DNA of 64,000 nucleotides from Pseudomonas saxonica (GCF_007858365.1 NZ_VFIO01000002.1:434001-498000), one strand, 5' to 3'; numbered from the stretch's first letter, positions 44,606-53,294 are shown. Numbers and translations are program-made. Notes: a model not told the origin generated them from the letters alone.

Positions 44606-45493
44606 ATGGACATTAAACAGCTGAAATTCCTGATTGCCCTCGACGAAACTCGGCATTTCGGACAAGCCGCCGCGCGATGTCACATTACCCAACCCACACT
44701 GTCCATGCGCCTGCGCAGCCTGGAGCAAGAGCTCGACTTGCAACTGGTCAATCGCGGCCAGCGCTTTGAAAGCTTTACGGCGCCTGGCGAACGCGTCCTC
44801 GCCTGGGCCAGAACGGTGCTTGCTGCCTATGACGGGCTGCAGGCCGAAGCGGCCGCCTGTCGCGGTAACCTGATCGGCACGCTGCGCATGGGTGTGGTGC
44901 CTTTGTCGAGTTTCGACCCGTTACCTTTATTACATCGCTTGCACCAAGAACATCCTGAACTGCGCTTTGAGTTGTCGGCACTCAGCTCTGAACAAATACT
45001 TGAGCAACTCGCCAGTAACCGGCTGGACGTGGGCGTTTCTTACCTCGACCGCCTTGATCACGCACGTTTTGATTTTCAGGCCTTCGGCGAAACCCGCATG
45101 GGACTGCTTTACGACCAGCGGCATTTCAGCTTCGGCGAGCAGCCGTTGAGCTGGGAAGCGCTGATTGAATTGCCGCTGGGCCTGCTCAGCAGTGGCATGC
45201 ACTTTCGTCAGTCCATTGATCATAACTTTCACAGTCGCGGCCTTACGCCCAAGCCGTTGATCGAAACCGATGCAGTTCATCAATTGCTTCAAGCCGTTCA
45301 CGGCGGGCTCTGCTGTGCGGTGATGCCCTTGGATGGCGGCCTTGAAGCACTGACCGATGACTTGCGGTTGCACCCCATTGCAGAGGCTAAAACCCTGTCC
45401 CAACTGGGCCTGATCATGCGCCGGGAAGCACCGCGCTCCGCCCTTGCGGAAGCCTGCTTTGCGCTCTACCAAAAATCACTCAAGCCCGATTGA
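44606..45493 (+). CDS. LysR-type transcriptional regulator
   Basis: 295 residues. N-terminal winged helix-turn-helix FGQAAARCHITQPTLSMRLRSLEQELDLQLV, then a substrate-binding domain (RMGVVPLSSFDPLPLL, LASNRLDVGVSY, AVMPLDGG). It lies directly upstream of fdhD and the formate dehydrogenase-like gene on the same strand, so it likely regulates them. No OxyR-type redox cysteines are visible. The effector is unknown. Confidence 0.92.
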   Translation: MDIKQLKFLIALDETRHFGQAAARCHITQPTLSMRLRSLEQELDLQLVNRGQRFESFTAPGERVLAWARTVLAAYDGLQAEAAACRGNLIGTLRMGVVPLSSFDPLPLLHRLHQEHPELRFELSALSSEQILEQLASNRLDVGVSYLDRLDHARFDFQAFGETRMGLLYDQRHFSFGEQPLSWEALIELPLGLLSSGMHFRQSIDHNFHSRGLTPKPLIETDAVHQLLQAVHGGLCCAVMPLDGGLEALTDDLRLHPIAEAKTLSQLGLIMRREAPRSALAEACFALYQKSLKPD

Positions 45494-45505
45494 TCGACGC
45501 CATCT

Positions 45506-45528
45506 ATCGCTAGATCAATGCTAGCGAT
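45506..45528. promoter_or_regulatory. inverted repeat between LysR and fdhD genes
   Basis: ATCGCTAG-ATCAATG-CTAGCGAT: a perfect 8-bp dyad with a 7-base spacer, 60 bases before fdhD. It fits a LysR-family operator (T-N11-A lies within it); as a terminator it lacks a T run. Confidence 0.55.
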
Positions 45529-45587
45529 TAGACGCGACCTTGTGCCGCGCCTAGGCTTAGTACTGACCTCTACGTCGGTATTGCCTT

Positions 45588-46427
45588 ATGAACGCCAAGC
45601 GCCCGGTGTGCCCGGCGCCCGCCTCAATGTCGGCCGCGCCCGCTGCCAGCCAGACCTATCAGTACACGGCAATGGACCACAGCAGCCGTGGCGAAACGGC
45701 TTTGGCCGAAGAAGTCGCGCTGGCGATTGCCTATAACGGCATCAGTCAGGCCGTGATGCTGGTCACCCCCACAGACCTTGAAGACTTTATTGTCGGCTTC
45801 AGCCTGGGCAGCGGCATCATTCATGACGCCAGCGAAATCTATGACCTCAAACTGACCGGCAACGGTTCGGCTCAGTATGCTCAGGTCGAAATCGCCAGCC
45901 GTGCCTTCTGGAATCTCAAACAGCAACGCCGCCAGCTGGCTGGCACCAGTGGTTGCGGCCTGTGTGGCGTTGAAGCGGTTGAACAAGCGCTGCCGGATCT
46001 CAAGGTGCTGGCGGGCGCAGCGTTGCCTCCCGTGCAGTGGCTAGACGGCTTACGCCAGCGTATCAGCGACTTTCAACCTTTGGGCCAGCATTGCGGGGCC
46101 GTACATGCCGCGGTGTTTATGGACGGTCAAGGCCAGTTGGTGATGGGTCGCGAAGACATTGGCCGGCATAACGCCCTCGATAAATTGATCGGCGCACTGG
46201 TTCGCAAGCAGATCGATCTGACCGGTGGTTCAGCCATTGTCACCAGCCGGTGCAGCCTTGAGCTGATCCAAAAAGTACTGCGCGCGGGCATTCAAACCCT
46301 CATCAGCCTGTCTTCGCCGACCGGGCTGGCGTTGCAATGGGCCCGCCGGCACAACCTCAACCTTATTCATCTGCCACAAAAAAGCGCGCCTCGGGTGTAC
46401 AGCCCGGCGCAGGAGAATCAACCGTGA
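45588..46427 (+). CDS. fdhD: formate dehydrogenase accessory sulfurtransferase FdhD
   Basis: Transfers sulfur to the molybdenum cofactor of formate dehydrogenase. 279 residues; the sulfur-carrying Cys pair is C123 and C126 in SGCGLCGVEA. GREDIGRHNALDKLIG and TSRCSLELIQKVLRAGI are family signatures. Its stop overlaps the GTG of the downstream oxidoreductase (GTGA), so maturation factor and enzyme are translated together. Confidence 0.96.
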   Translation: MNAKRPVCPAPASMSAAPAASQTYQYTAMDHSSRGETALAEEVALAIAYNGISQAVMLVTPTDLEDFIVGFSLGSGIIHDASEIYDLKLTGNGSAQYAQVEIASRAFWNLKQQRRQLAGTSGCGLCGVEAVEQALPDLKVLAGAALPPVQWLDGLRQRISDFQPLGQHCGAVHAAVFMDGQGQLVMGREDIGRHNALDKLIGALVRKQIDLTGGSAIVTSRCSLELIQKVLRAGIQTLISLSSPTGLALQWARRHNLNLIHLPQKSAPRVYSPAQENQP

Positions 46428-48772
46428 GCACGCATCATCAAGCCGATAAAACCCCAACTCCACGCTACAAGCCCTACAAAGGCCCGGCAGGCGGCTGGGG
46501 TGCGCTGATCAGTGTGGCGCAGGCATGGTTGACCAGTGATAACGCGCTGAAAAACCTGCGCATGATGCTCAAGACCAACCAGAACGGCGGTTTCGACTGC
46601 CCCGGCTGCGCATGGGGCGACTCGCCTGAAAGCGGCCTGGTGAAGTTCTGCGAAAATGGCGCCAAAGCGGTGAACTGGGAAGCGACCAAACGCCGGGTGG
46701 ATGCCGCGTTCTTCGCCAAATACAGCGTCAGCGCGTTGTTGGAGCAAAGCGACTACTGGCTGGAATATCAAGGCCGCCTGACTGAACCCATGCGCTATGA
46801 CGCCGACAGCGACCGCTATGTGCCTATTAGTTGGGAAGCCGCATTTGCGTTGATCGCCCGGCACTTGTTGAATCTCTCTAGCCCTGACGAAGCCGAGTTT
46901 TACACCTCGGGGCGAGCCAGTAACGAAGCCGCCTATCTGTACCAACTCTTTGTGCGGGCATTGGGCAGCAACAATTTCCCGGACTGCTCAAACATGTGTC
47001 ACGAGGCCAGCGGCGTGGCCCTGGCCCAAAGTATTGGGGTGGGTAAAGGCACCGTGACCTTTGACGACTTTGAACACGCCGACGCGATTTTCGTGCTGGG
47101 GCAAAATCCCGGTACCAACCACCCACGGATGCTGGAGCCGCTGCGCGAAGCCGTACAGCGCGGCGCTCAGGTGGTGTGCGTAAACCCGCTCAAAGAGCGC
47201 GGTCTGGAGCGCTTCCAGCACCCGCAGCACCCTCTCGAAATGCTCACCAACGGCGACCGCCCGACCAACACCGCCTATCTGCGCCCGGCGCTGGGTGGCG
47301 ACATGGCACTGCTGCGGGGCATGGCCAAGTTTCTGCTGCAGTGGGAGCGCGACGCTCAAGCCGCTGGCGAGCCAGCCGTGTTTGATCACGGGTTTTTGAA
47401 TGAGCACACCGCCGGTGTTCTGGATTACACCGCCAGCCTTGATGACACACCGTGGGATCACATCGTCGAACAGTCAGGCCTGACACTGGTCGACATCGAG
47501 CGTGCCGCACGTATGTACCTCAAAGGTAAAAACGTGATCATGTGCTGGGCGATGGGTATCACCCAACACCGGCATTCGGTGCAAACCATTCAGGAAATTG
47601 CCAACCTGATGCTCCTGCGCGGCAATATCGGTCGCCCCGGTGCGGGTCTGTGCCCGGTACGTGGCCACAGTAACGTGCAGGGCGACCGCACAATGGGCAT
47701 CAACGAACGCCCGCCCGCAGCGTTTCTTGATGCGCTGGAGCGTCGTTTCCAATTCAAGGTACCGCGTGAAAACGGCCACAATGTGGTTGAAGCCATCCAC
47801 GCCATGCTTGAGGGGCGCGCCAAAGTATTTATTGCCCTGGGCGGCAACTTTGCCCAAGCCACGCCAGACAGCCCACGCACCGCCGAAGCGCTGCGCAATT
47901 GCGACCTGACCGTTCAGATCAGCACCAAACTCAACCGCAGCCATTTGATGCACGGCAAAGAAGCCTTGATTCTGCCGTGCCTGGGCCGCACCGATATCGA
48001 CATCCAGGCCGAAGGTCCGCAAGCCGTAACGGTTGAAGACTCGTTCAGCATGGTGCATGCCTCAAACGGCCAATTGCAGCCCTTGTCGAATCAGATGCGT
48101 TCGGAGCCCGCCATTATTGCTGGCATTGCAGCCGCGACTCTGGGCACTTACCCCATTGACTGGAACTGGACGGTGGCTGACTACAGCCGCATTCGCGACC
48201 TGATTGCCGACACCATTCCCGGTTTCAAAGATTTCAACGAGCGGATTAAACACCCCGGCGGTTTCTACCTCGGCAACTCAGCAGGCGCCCGGCAGTGGAA
48301 CACACCCAGCAAACGCGCCAACTTTCGGCCCAATCAATTGCCCCATGATCTGGTCGATGCCCGCGCCCGCGCCAATGGCCGCTTGCCTGATTTGATTCTG
48401 CAATCGATGCGCTCGCACGATCAGTACAACACCACCATTTATGGCCTTGATGACCGCTATCGTGGCGTTAAGGGGCAACGTGACGTGCTCTTCGTGAACG
48501 AAGCCGACATCATCCGCCTGGGCTTCAAGCCGGGACAAAAAGTCGACATCGTTTCGATCTGGAATGATGAACGTGAGCGTCGGGTGAAAAACTTCACGTT
48601 GCTGGCATTCGATATTCCGGCAGGTCAGGCGGCGGCTTACTATCCAGAGGTCAACCCGCTGGTGCCGCTTGAGAGCACGGGGGACGGTAGCCACACGCCA
48701 ACGTCCAAGTTCGTGGCGATCTACCTGGAGCCCGCGACAGCGTCGAACATGATTGTGGCCAAGGCGGGTTAA
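46424..48772 (+). CDS. FdhF/YdeP family molybdopterin oxidoreductase
   Basis: 782 residues, a formate dehydrogenase-like molybdopterin enzyme of the YdeP group; the actual substrate and electron acceptor are not known. It starts at GTG 46424 overlapping fdhD. The N-terminus has CPGCAWGD instead of a full 4Fe-4S motif. Cofactor-binding segments include YTSGRASNEAAYLYQLFVRALG, NFPDCSNMCHEASG, FVLGQNPGTNHPRML, RPGAGLCPVRGHSNVQGDRTMGI and the C-terminal domain with QSMRSHDQYNTTIYGLDDRYRG. The neighbouring LysR regulator probably controls it. Confidence 0.93.
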   Translation: MSTHHQADKTPTPRYKPYKGPAGGWGALISVAQAWLTSDNALKNLRMMLKTNQNGGFDCPGCAWGDSPESGLVKFCENGAKAVNWEATKRRVDAAFFAKYSVSALLEQSDYWLEYQGRLTEPMRYDADSDRYVPISWEAAFALIARHLLNLSSPDEAEFYTSGRASNEAAYLYQLFVRALGSNNFPDCSNMCHEASGVALAQSIGVGKGTVTFDDFEHADAIFVLGQNPGTNHPRMLEPLREAVQRGAQVVCVNPLKERGLERFQHPQHPLEMLTNGDRPTNTAYLRPALGGDMALLRGMAKFLLQWERDAQAAGEPAVFDHGFLNEHTAGVLDYTASLDDTPWDHIVEQSGLTLVDIERAARMYLKGKNVIMCWAMGITQHRHSVQTIQEIANLMLLRGNIGRPGAGLCPVRGHSNVQGDRTMGINERPPAAFLDALERRFQFKVPRENGHNVVEAIHAMLEGRAKVFIALGGNFAQATPDSPRTAEALRNCDLTVQISTKLNRSHLMHGKEALILPCLGRTDIDIQAEGPQAVTVEDSFSMVHASNGQLQPLSNQMRSEPAIIAGIAAATLGTYPIDWNWTVADYSRIRDLIADTIPGFKDFNERIKHPGGFYLGNSAGARQWNTPSKRANFRPNQLPHDLVDARARANGRLPDLILQSMRSHDQYNTTIYGLDDRYRGVKGQRDVLFVNEADIIRLGFKPGQKVDIVSIWNDERERRVKNFTLLAFDIPAGQAAAYYPEVNPLVPLESTGDGSHTPTSKFVAIYLEPATASNMIVAKAG

Positions 48773-48791
48773 ACGGCGGGACCTCACCCAC

Positions 48792-48822
48792 AAAAAAGGC
48801 CGTTTCCTCACGAAAACGGCCT
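48792..48822 (-). terminator. minus-strand intrinsic terminator
   Basis: AGGCCGTTT/AAACGGCCT 9-bp stem with six A on the plus-strand left side; the T run therefore exists only for minus-strand RNA. The plus side reads CATCG with no T run. Confidence 0.65.
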
Positions 48823-48980
48823 CATCGAACTAATTAACAGACCGCCAAAAACCCGATAAGTTCCCTATCAAAAACAATAACTTAGAGAATTGTGTACAAC
48901 TCGTGTTACTGGTCGGATTTCGATTGTAACCAACCCTTTTGAGGCTCAGGATCGCGCCGTCATCCATTTGAGACTCACCT

Positions 48981-49457
48981 ATGAAGCTCACCTCTATTCT
49001 CTTGTTGTCCCTTGGCCTGGTCAGTGGCGTTGCCTCGGCCGGTGGCACCACCGAAGCCGGTGTAGGCGGCGCATTAGGCGGAGTTCTTGGCGCCGTAGTT
49101 GGACAACAGCTCGGCGGCTCGACCGGCTCTGCCATTGGCGCAGGCGTCGGCGGCGCAGCGGGCAGTGCCGTGGGTGCTGACAAACGCAGCCGTGGCGAAG
49201 CCGCTATTGGTGGCGCGCTCGGGGCCGCAGGCGGCAACGTTCTGGGCCGTAGCGTCGGTGGCAGCACGGGCGCACTGGTCGGTGCAGCAGCGGGCGGTGG
49301 TGCCGGCGGTGCGCTGGGCAACTACATGGGTAATAAAAGCGACGCCGATGATCGCCGTTACAACAACCGCGACAACCGCCGCTATTACCGCGACGACCAC
49401 CGTGGCCGTGGCCATGCGTACGGTCATCGCAAAAAGAACAAACATCGTCATCATTGA
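48981..49457 (+). CDS. glycine-zipper exported protein with His/Arg-rich tail
   Basis: 158 residues. Signal peptide MKLTSILLLSLGLVSGVASA. The body is a repeated Gly-Ala zipper (GVGGALGGVLGAVVGQQLGG, GAGVGGAAGSAVGA, GGALGAAGGNVLGR), the pattern of glycine-zipper 2TM envelope proteins; the tail (about 118-158) is Arg/Tyr/His-rich and ends KHRHH. It is probably membrane associated in the envelope, with unknown function. Monocistronic: a strong terminator follows. Confidence 0.87.
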   Translation: MKLTSILLLSLGLVSGVASAGGTTEAGVGGALGGVLGAVVGQQLGGSTGSAIGAGVGGAAGSAVGADKRSRGEAAIGGALGAAGGNVLGRSVGGSTGALVGAAAGGGAGGALGNYMGNKSDADDRRYNNRDNRRYYRDDHRGRGHAYGHRKKNKHRHH

Positions 49458-49460
49458 TAC

Positions 49461-49498
49461 CCAACGACGGGAGCCCACAAGGCTCCCGTTTTTGTTGG
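49461..49498 (+). terminator. intrinsic terminator after the glycine-zipper gene
   Basis: ACGGGAGCC-CACAA-GGCTCCCGT followed by TTTT; outer CCAAC/GTTGG can extend the stem. Confidence 0.93.
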
Positions 49499-49623
49499 CG
49501 CTTAAAATTGTTTCAATGCATTACGCCCGCCTGTTTATCCCCCGTCATGCAAGCTGCATGACACGGTAGAAGCTTTGATTTTTTAACCTACTGAAAAATA
49601 AAGAAAAACCTAAAAACACAGAT

Positions 49624-49639
49624 TGGCACACCCCCTGCA
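49624..49639 (+). promoter_or_regulatory. sigma-54 (-24/-12) promoter
   Basis: TTGGCACACCCCCTGC: the -24 GG (49625-49626) and -12 GC (49637-49638) are separated by exactly 10 bases, and TGGCAC is perfect; one mismatch in TTGC. It lies 49 bases upstream of the next ATG. Confidence 0.8.
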
Positions 49640-49687
49640 ATCTCCTGAGTGAACGTCACAACCAGCCACTTCAGGAGCACAACAATA

Positions 49688-50620
49688 ATGATCGGGACAA
49701 CAGAAAACTATCCCGCGGCCCTGCAAGACACCTCAGGACACTCCGGTGTTTCCTGGGCTGCCATCTTTGCCGGTGCCGCTGCCGCTGCCGCGCTTTCTTT
49801 GCTGCTTTTGATGCTTGGCGCAGGATTGGGCTTTTCCGCCGTATCGCCTTGGGCGAATGAAGGCGTAGGGGCCAAAGGGCTAGGCATTACTGCCATTATC
49901 TGGCTCGCTGTTACGCAAATTATCGCCTCGGGCATGGGCGGCTATCTGGCCGGCCGTCTGCGGGTGAAATGGGCCAGCCTGCATGGCGACGAGGTGTACT
50001 TTCGCGACACCGCGCACGGCTTTCTGTCGTGGGCAGTGGCTACGCTGGTCACAGCCACATTGGTCGCTGGCTCAGTGAGCAGCGTAATTGGTAGCGGTGT
50101 GCAAGCCGGTGCCAGTGTGGCCTCAGGTGCAGCCTCGGCCATGAGCAGTGCAGCCGGTAGCGCCGCAGGCAGCCAAGCGAATAAAGGGGCGGGCAATGGC
50201 ACTGATTACTTCATCGACACGCTGTTTCGCGATGATCGCGGCACTGCAGTCAGTGAAGACGCTGCCCACGGCATCGTGACCCGCATCTTTGTGCGCAGCC
50301 TTGGCAACGATGGCCAACTGAGTAACGAAGACCGTACGTACTTGGCGCAGATCGTCGCCCAACGTACCAACCTGAGCCAGCCAGAAGCTGAGCAACGGGT
50401 GGATCAGGTCTACACCAAAGCTCATCAAGCCATCGAAGAAGCCAAAGTAAAAGCCAAGGAAGCCGCAGACACAGCAGCCAAGGTTGCCGCCTGGACCACC
50501 CTGTGGATGTTTATCACCCTGTTGATCGGCGCGTTCTTCGCCAGTCTGTGCGCCACCTTCGGCGGTCGTCGCCGCGATGCAGTGACGTACGTAGACCACA
50601 CCACTACTACCCTTCGTTAA
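49688..50620 (+). CDS. inner-membrane protein of unknown function under a sigma-54 promoter
   Basis: 310 residues. ATG 49688 follows GGAG. Hydrophobic segments: AAIFAGAAAAAALSLLLLMLGAGLGF, GITAIIWLAVTQIIASGMGGYLAG, FLSWAVATLVTATLVAGSVSSVIGSG and WTTLWMFITLLIGAFFASLCATFGG near the end. Between the third and fourth is a soluble, charged region (about 170-270) with an Ala/Lys/Glu helix. Sometimes annotated as PhnA-like, for which I see no support. It is followed by a 24-codon gene and a terminator. Confidence 0.82.
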   Translation: MIGTTENYPAALQDTSGHSGVSWAAIFAGAAAAAALSLLLLMLGAGLGFSAVSPWANEGVGAKGLGITAIIWLAVTQIIASGMGGYLAGRLRVKWASLHGDEVYFRDTAHGFLSWAVATLVTATLVAGSVSSVIGSGVQAGASVASGAASAMSSAAGSAAGSQANKGAGNGTDYFIDTLFRDDRGTAVSEDAAHGIVTRIFVRSLGNDGQLSNEDRTYLAQIVAQRTNLSQPEAEQRVDQVYTKAHQAIEEAKVKAKEAADTAAKVAAWTTLWMFITLLIGAFFASLCATFGGRRRDAVTYVDHTTTTLR

Positions 50621-50635
50621 TTCTGGAGAATAAAA

Positions 50636-50710
50636 ATGCGCTCACTTCTGCTGTTTTTTCTCGGTATTCCAATCCCGATCATCATCCTGATTGCGCTGTT
50701 TGTTCATTGA
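50636..50710 (+). CDS. 24-residue membrane peptide
   Basis: ATG 50636 has a good ribosome site (CTGGAGAAT) and the frame ends at TGA 50708. The product begins MRSLLLFFLG and is one hydrophobic helix containing an Ile-Pro-Ile-Pro turn, ending in Val-His. It lies 15 bases downstream of the sigma-54-promoted gene and before a strong terminator, so it is the last gene of that operon. It may act on or with the larger membrane protein. I recall similar unannotated short reading frames in other Pseudomonas but cannot verify this. Confidence 0.7.
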   Translation: MRSLLLFFLGIPIPIIILIALFVH

Positions 50711-50732
50711 TAACAGTGCAATAAACCAAGAG

Positions 50733-50760
50733 CGGCCTTCACATTGAAGGCCGTTTTTTT
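50733..50760 (+). terminator. intrinsic terminator
   Basis: CGGCCTTC-ACATT-GAAGGCCG then seven T; ends the sigma-54 operon. Confidence 0.95.
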
Positions 50761-50934
50761 GTGCTGACTAAACCGCCAGGCAAGGGCAATCTGGTCAAGC
50801 CAATGCATCGGCGGAACATATTTTGGGGTAATACCTGGCAACGAATCACCACGTGGGTGTAAACGCGGTGCATCTAGGCTTTGCAGTTCAGCCCGGACAA
50901 GGACCTGTCTGAGCACGTGCTTGCAGGAGCGTTT

Positions 50935-52728
50935 ATGCATACCGCCCCACTCCATGATCAGTGGCTGGACCTCACCCACATTCTCCCTCTGCTACTCACT
51001 CAGGGCCGCGTTCATCCCGCGTGTGCCGAGCAAGCCATGATCCACAGCGGTGAAGCACCTCACGTGCGCACGCACCCGCTGGTATTTCTGGCCGGCCAGC
51101 AGCTCAGGGACCCCAGCCGGCCCGGCAAAACCCTCGATATTGAAACCCTCACCGCCTGGCTCGCCCATCAGTGCCACTTGCCTTATTTGCGCATCGATCC
51201 CCTCAAAATTGATGTGACAACGGTCACCGGGCTGATGCCGTTCGCGTTTGCTCAACGGCATCAAATCCTCGTCGTGGCGACAGATGAGCAGACCGTCAGC
51301 ATTGCCTGCACACAGCCCTGGGTGCGCAGTTGGGAGGCAGACCTCAAGCAGGTGCTCAAACGGCCTATCAGGCGAGTCCTGGCCAACCCACAGGAGATTC
51401 AGCGGCTGACTGTGGAATTTTACACTTTGGCAAAATCGGTCACTGGCGCCGCGTTGAATGATCAAAACAACGGCAGCCAGACCGGCCGTGAACAGCTGCT
51501 CACCCTCGGCTCCCACGATCAAGACGCGGATGCCAATGATGCACACATCGTCAATATCGTGGATTGGCTTTTCCAGTACGCCTTTGAACAACGCGCCAGC
51601 GACATTCATATCGAGCCGCGTCGAGAGCAGGGTTGCATGCGCTTCCGGATCGACGGCGCGCTGCATGACGTTTATCCGTTCTCCCCACAGGTCACGATGG
51701 CGATAGTTAGCCGCCTCAAAACATTGGGCCGCATGAACGTTGCCGAAAAACGCAGACCGCAAGACGGGCGCCTGAAAACCCGAACCCCGGCCGGTACGGA
51801 CATTGAATTGCGACTTTCCACGTTGCCCACCGCTTTTGGCGAAAAATTGGTCATGCGTATTTTCGATCCTGACGTGTTGCTCAAAACTTTCGACCAGCTG
51901 GGTTTTAGTGCGGATGACCTGCAGCGCTGGGAGCGCATGACCCGTCAAACCAGCGGTATTATTTTGATTACCGGCCCTACCGGCTCAGGCAAAACCAGCA
52001 CCCTCTACGCGACCCTCAAGCAACTGGCCACGCCGCAGGTCAACCTGTGCACCCTGGAAGATCCAATCGAGATGATTGAACCGGCCTTTAATCAAATGCA
52101 GGTGCAACCCAATATCGACCTGACGTTCGCCAATGGTCTGCGCGCCCTGCTGCGTCAGGACCCGGACATCATCATGCTCGGCGAAATACGCGATCTGGAA
52201 ACGGCTGAAATGGCGATCCAAGCCGCGCTGACCGGCCATTTGGTGCTATCCACCCTGCACACTAACGATGCGCCGAGCGCAATCAACCGCTTACAAGAAC
52301 TCGGTATTGCGCCTTATCTAATAAAAGCGGCCCTGCTCGGTGTCATGGCCCAACGGCTGGTTAAAACCCTGTGCCCGGAGTGCAAGGTCGAACAGCCCTT
52401 GACGCAACATGACTGGCAGAGCTTCGCGGCCGACTGGCACACCTCGGTGCCCGCACAGACCTGTCGTGCAAAAGGCTGTCAGGAATGTCGGGGCAGCGGT
52501 TACAGCGGGCGAGCCGGGGTTTACGAGATTATGGTGATGAGTGACCGCCTGCGTGCCCTAATTGGCCCGCAAACCGATGTAAGTGCCCTTCGTCGCGAAG
52601 CCTGCGCTGAAGGCATGCAACCTTTAAGGCTGGCAGCAGCCAGTAAAGTGGTCGCAGGCCAGACTTCAATGGAAGAAGCATTACGTGTGACGCCCGAGAT
52701 GGGCTCCCGACGACCCGTTAATATTTAG
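50935..52728 (+). CDS. orphan GspE/PulE/PilB-type secretion ATPase
   Basis: 597 residues. ATG 50935 follows AGGAG. An N-terminal domain of MshEN type (about 40-160) precedes the ATPase: RASDIHIEPRR, Walker A GPTGSGKTSTLYATL (about 346), Asp box LCTLEDPIEM, Walker B RQDPDIIMLGEIRD and His box LSTLHTNDAPSA. A zinc tetracysteine is present (CPEC ... CRAKGCQEC). No pseudopilin, inner-membrane or secretin gene is adjacent, so its partner machine is elsewhere or its role differs. P. aeruginosa has, as I recall, the same orphan at this locus. Confidence 0.92.
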   Translation: MHTAPLHDQWLDLTHILPLLLTQGRVHPACAEQAMIHSGEAPHVRTHPLVFLAGQQLRDPSRPGKTLDIETLTAWLAHQCHLPYLRIDPLKIDVTTVTGLMPFAFAQRHQILVVATDEQTVSIACTQPWVRSWEADLKQVLKRPIRRVLANPQEIQRLTVEFYTLAKSVTGAALNDQNNGSQTGREQLLTLGSHDQDADANDAHIVNIVDWLFQYAFEQRASDIHIEPRREQGCMRFRIDGALHDVYPFSPQVTMAIVSRLKTLGRMNVAEKRRPQDGRLKTRTPAGTDIELRLSTLPTAFGEKLVMRIFDPDVLLKTFDQLGFSADDLQRWERMTRQTSGIILITGPTGSGKTSTLYATLKQLATPQVNLCTLEDPIEMIEPAFNQMQVQPNIDLTFANGLRALLRQDPDIIMLGEIRDLETAEMAIQAALTGHLVLSTLHTNDAPSAINRLQELGIAPYLIKAALLGVMAQRLVKTLCPECKVEQPLTQHDWQSFAADWHTSVPAQTCRAKGCQECRGSGYSGRAGVYEIMVMSDRLRALIGPQTDVSALRREACAEGMQPLRLAAASKVVAGQTSMEEALRVTPEMGSRRPVNI

Positions 52729-52807
52729 GGCGATGGCAGGCTTACAGCGGAACTAGACTGACATATGGAGTATCAAACACTCATATAATTTATTCGGAGT
52801 CACCGTT

Positions 52808-53122
52808 ATGCGCCTCAAATATGCTGTCGCCGCTATCGCCCTGTTGTCCCTTCCTGTTGGTTCAGCAATGGCCGACACATTTTGGCGTAATGTGTTGTCT
52901 TCGGGTGCCACAACAGGGTCCACGTACCTGACCTTCAAAAAAGACCGTAAGGTCATTGCCGCCCAAGATGATGCGGGGAGCTTTGTAGCCAGCAATGGCT
53001 CGATTCGTGGCCCGTACCTGGAGTCCGCCATGCAACAAGTGCGCGCGGATAACCCGCAGTTGAATGTGAGCGACATGGAATTGGCCAACGCCATTCTGGC
53101 CAAAAACGCTACAGCGGAGTAA
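52808..53122 (+). CDS. DUF2388 family exported protein
   Basis: 104 residues. Signal peptide MRLKYAVAAIALLSLPVGSAMA, then the DUF2388 signature SSGATTGSTYLTFKKDRKVIAAQDDAGSF and SIRGPYLESAMQQVR. A Pseudomonas-specific periplasmic family of unknown function, sometimes mislabelled as Holliday junction resolvase. A short AT-rich leader precedes it. Confidence 0.88.
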   Translation: MRLKYAVAAIALLSLPVGSAMADTFWRNVLSSGATTGSTYLTFKKDRKVIAAQDDAGSFVASNGSIRGPYLESAMQQVRADNPQLNVSDMELANAILAKNATAE

Positions 53123-53133
53123 TCCTCCCGGCT

Positions 53134-53181
53134 CCCGTAATTACCGGCTCCTGGCCTACGCCGCGGCTGTGTAATTACGGG
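53134..53181. repeat. paired palindromes GTAATTAC
   Basis: CCCGTAATTAC (53134-53144) and GTAATTACGGG (53171-53181) form a perfect 11-bp inverted repeat with a 26-base loop; each arm contains the 8-bp palindrome GTAATTAC. It could be a hairpin ending the DUF2388 transcript or a double operator for the next gene. Confidence 0.7.
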
Positions 53182-53294
53182 ATGCTGACCTGCCATTCAG
53201 CCCTCATACAGAAATTTCACCCGATATGAGTCACGCTCTGGGTATGATCGGAACCTGTGTTCCCATACCTATTCACATCGGACGTCTTGCCGCT

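Noticed and set aside
44606..45493. OxyR identity for the LysR gene
   Set aside because: The helix-turn-helix fits LysR generally, but the OxyR redox Cys pattern is absent and the neighbours are formate dehydrogenase genes.
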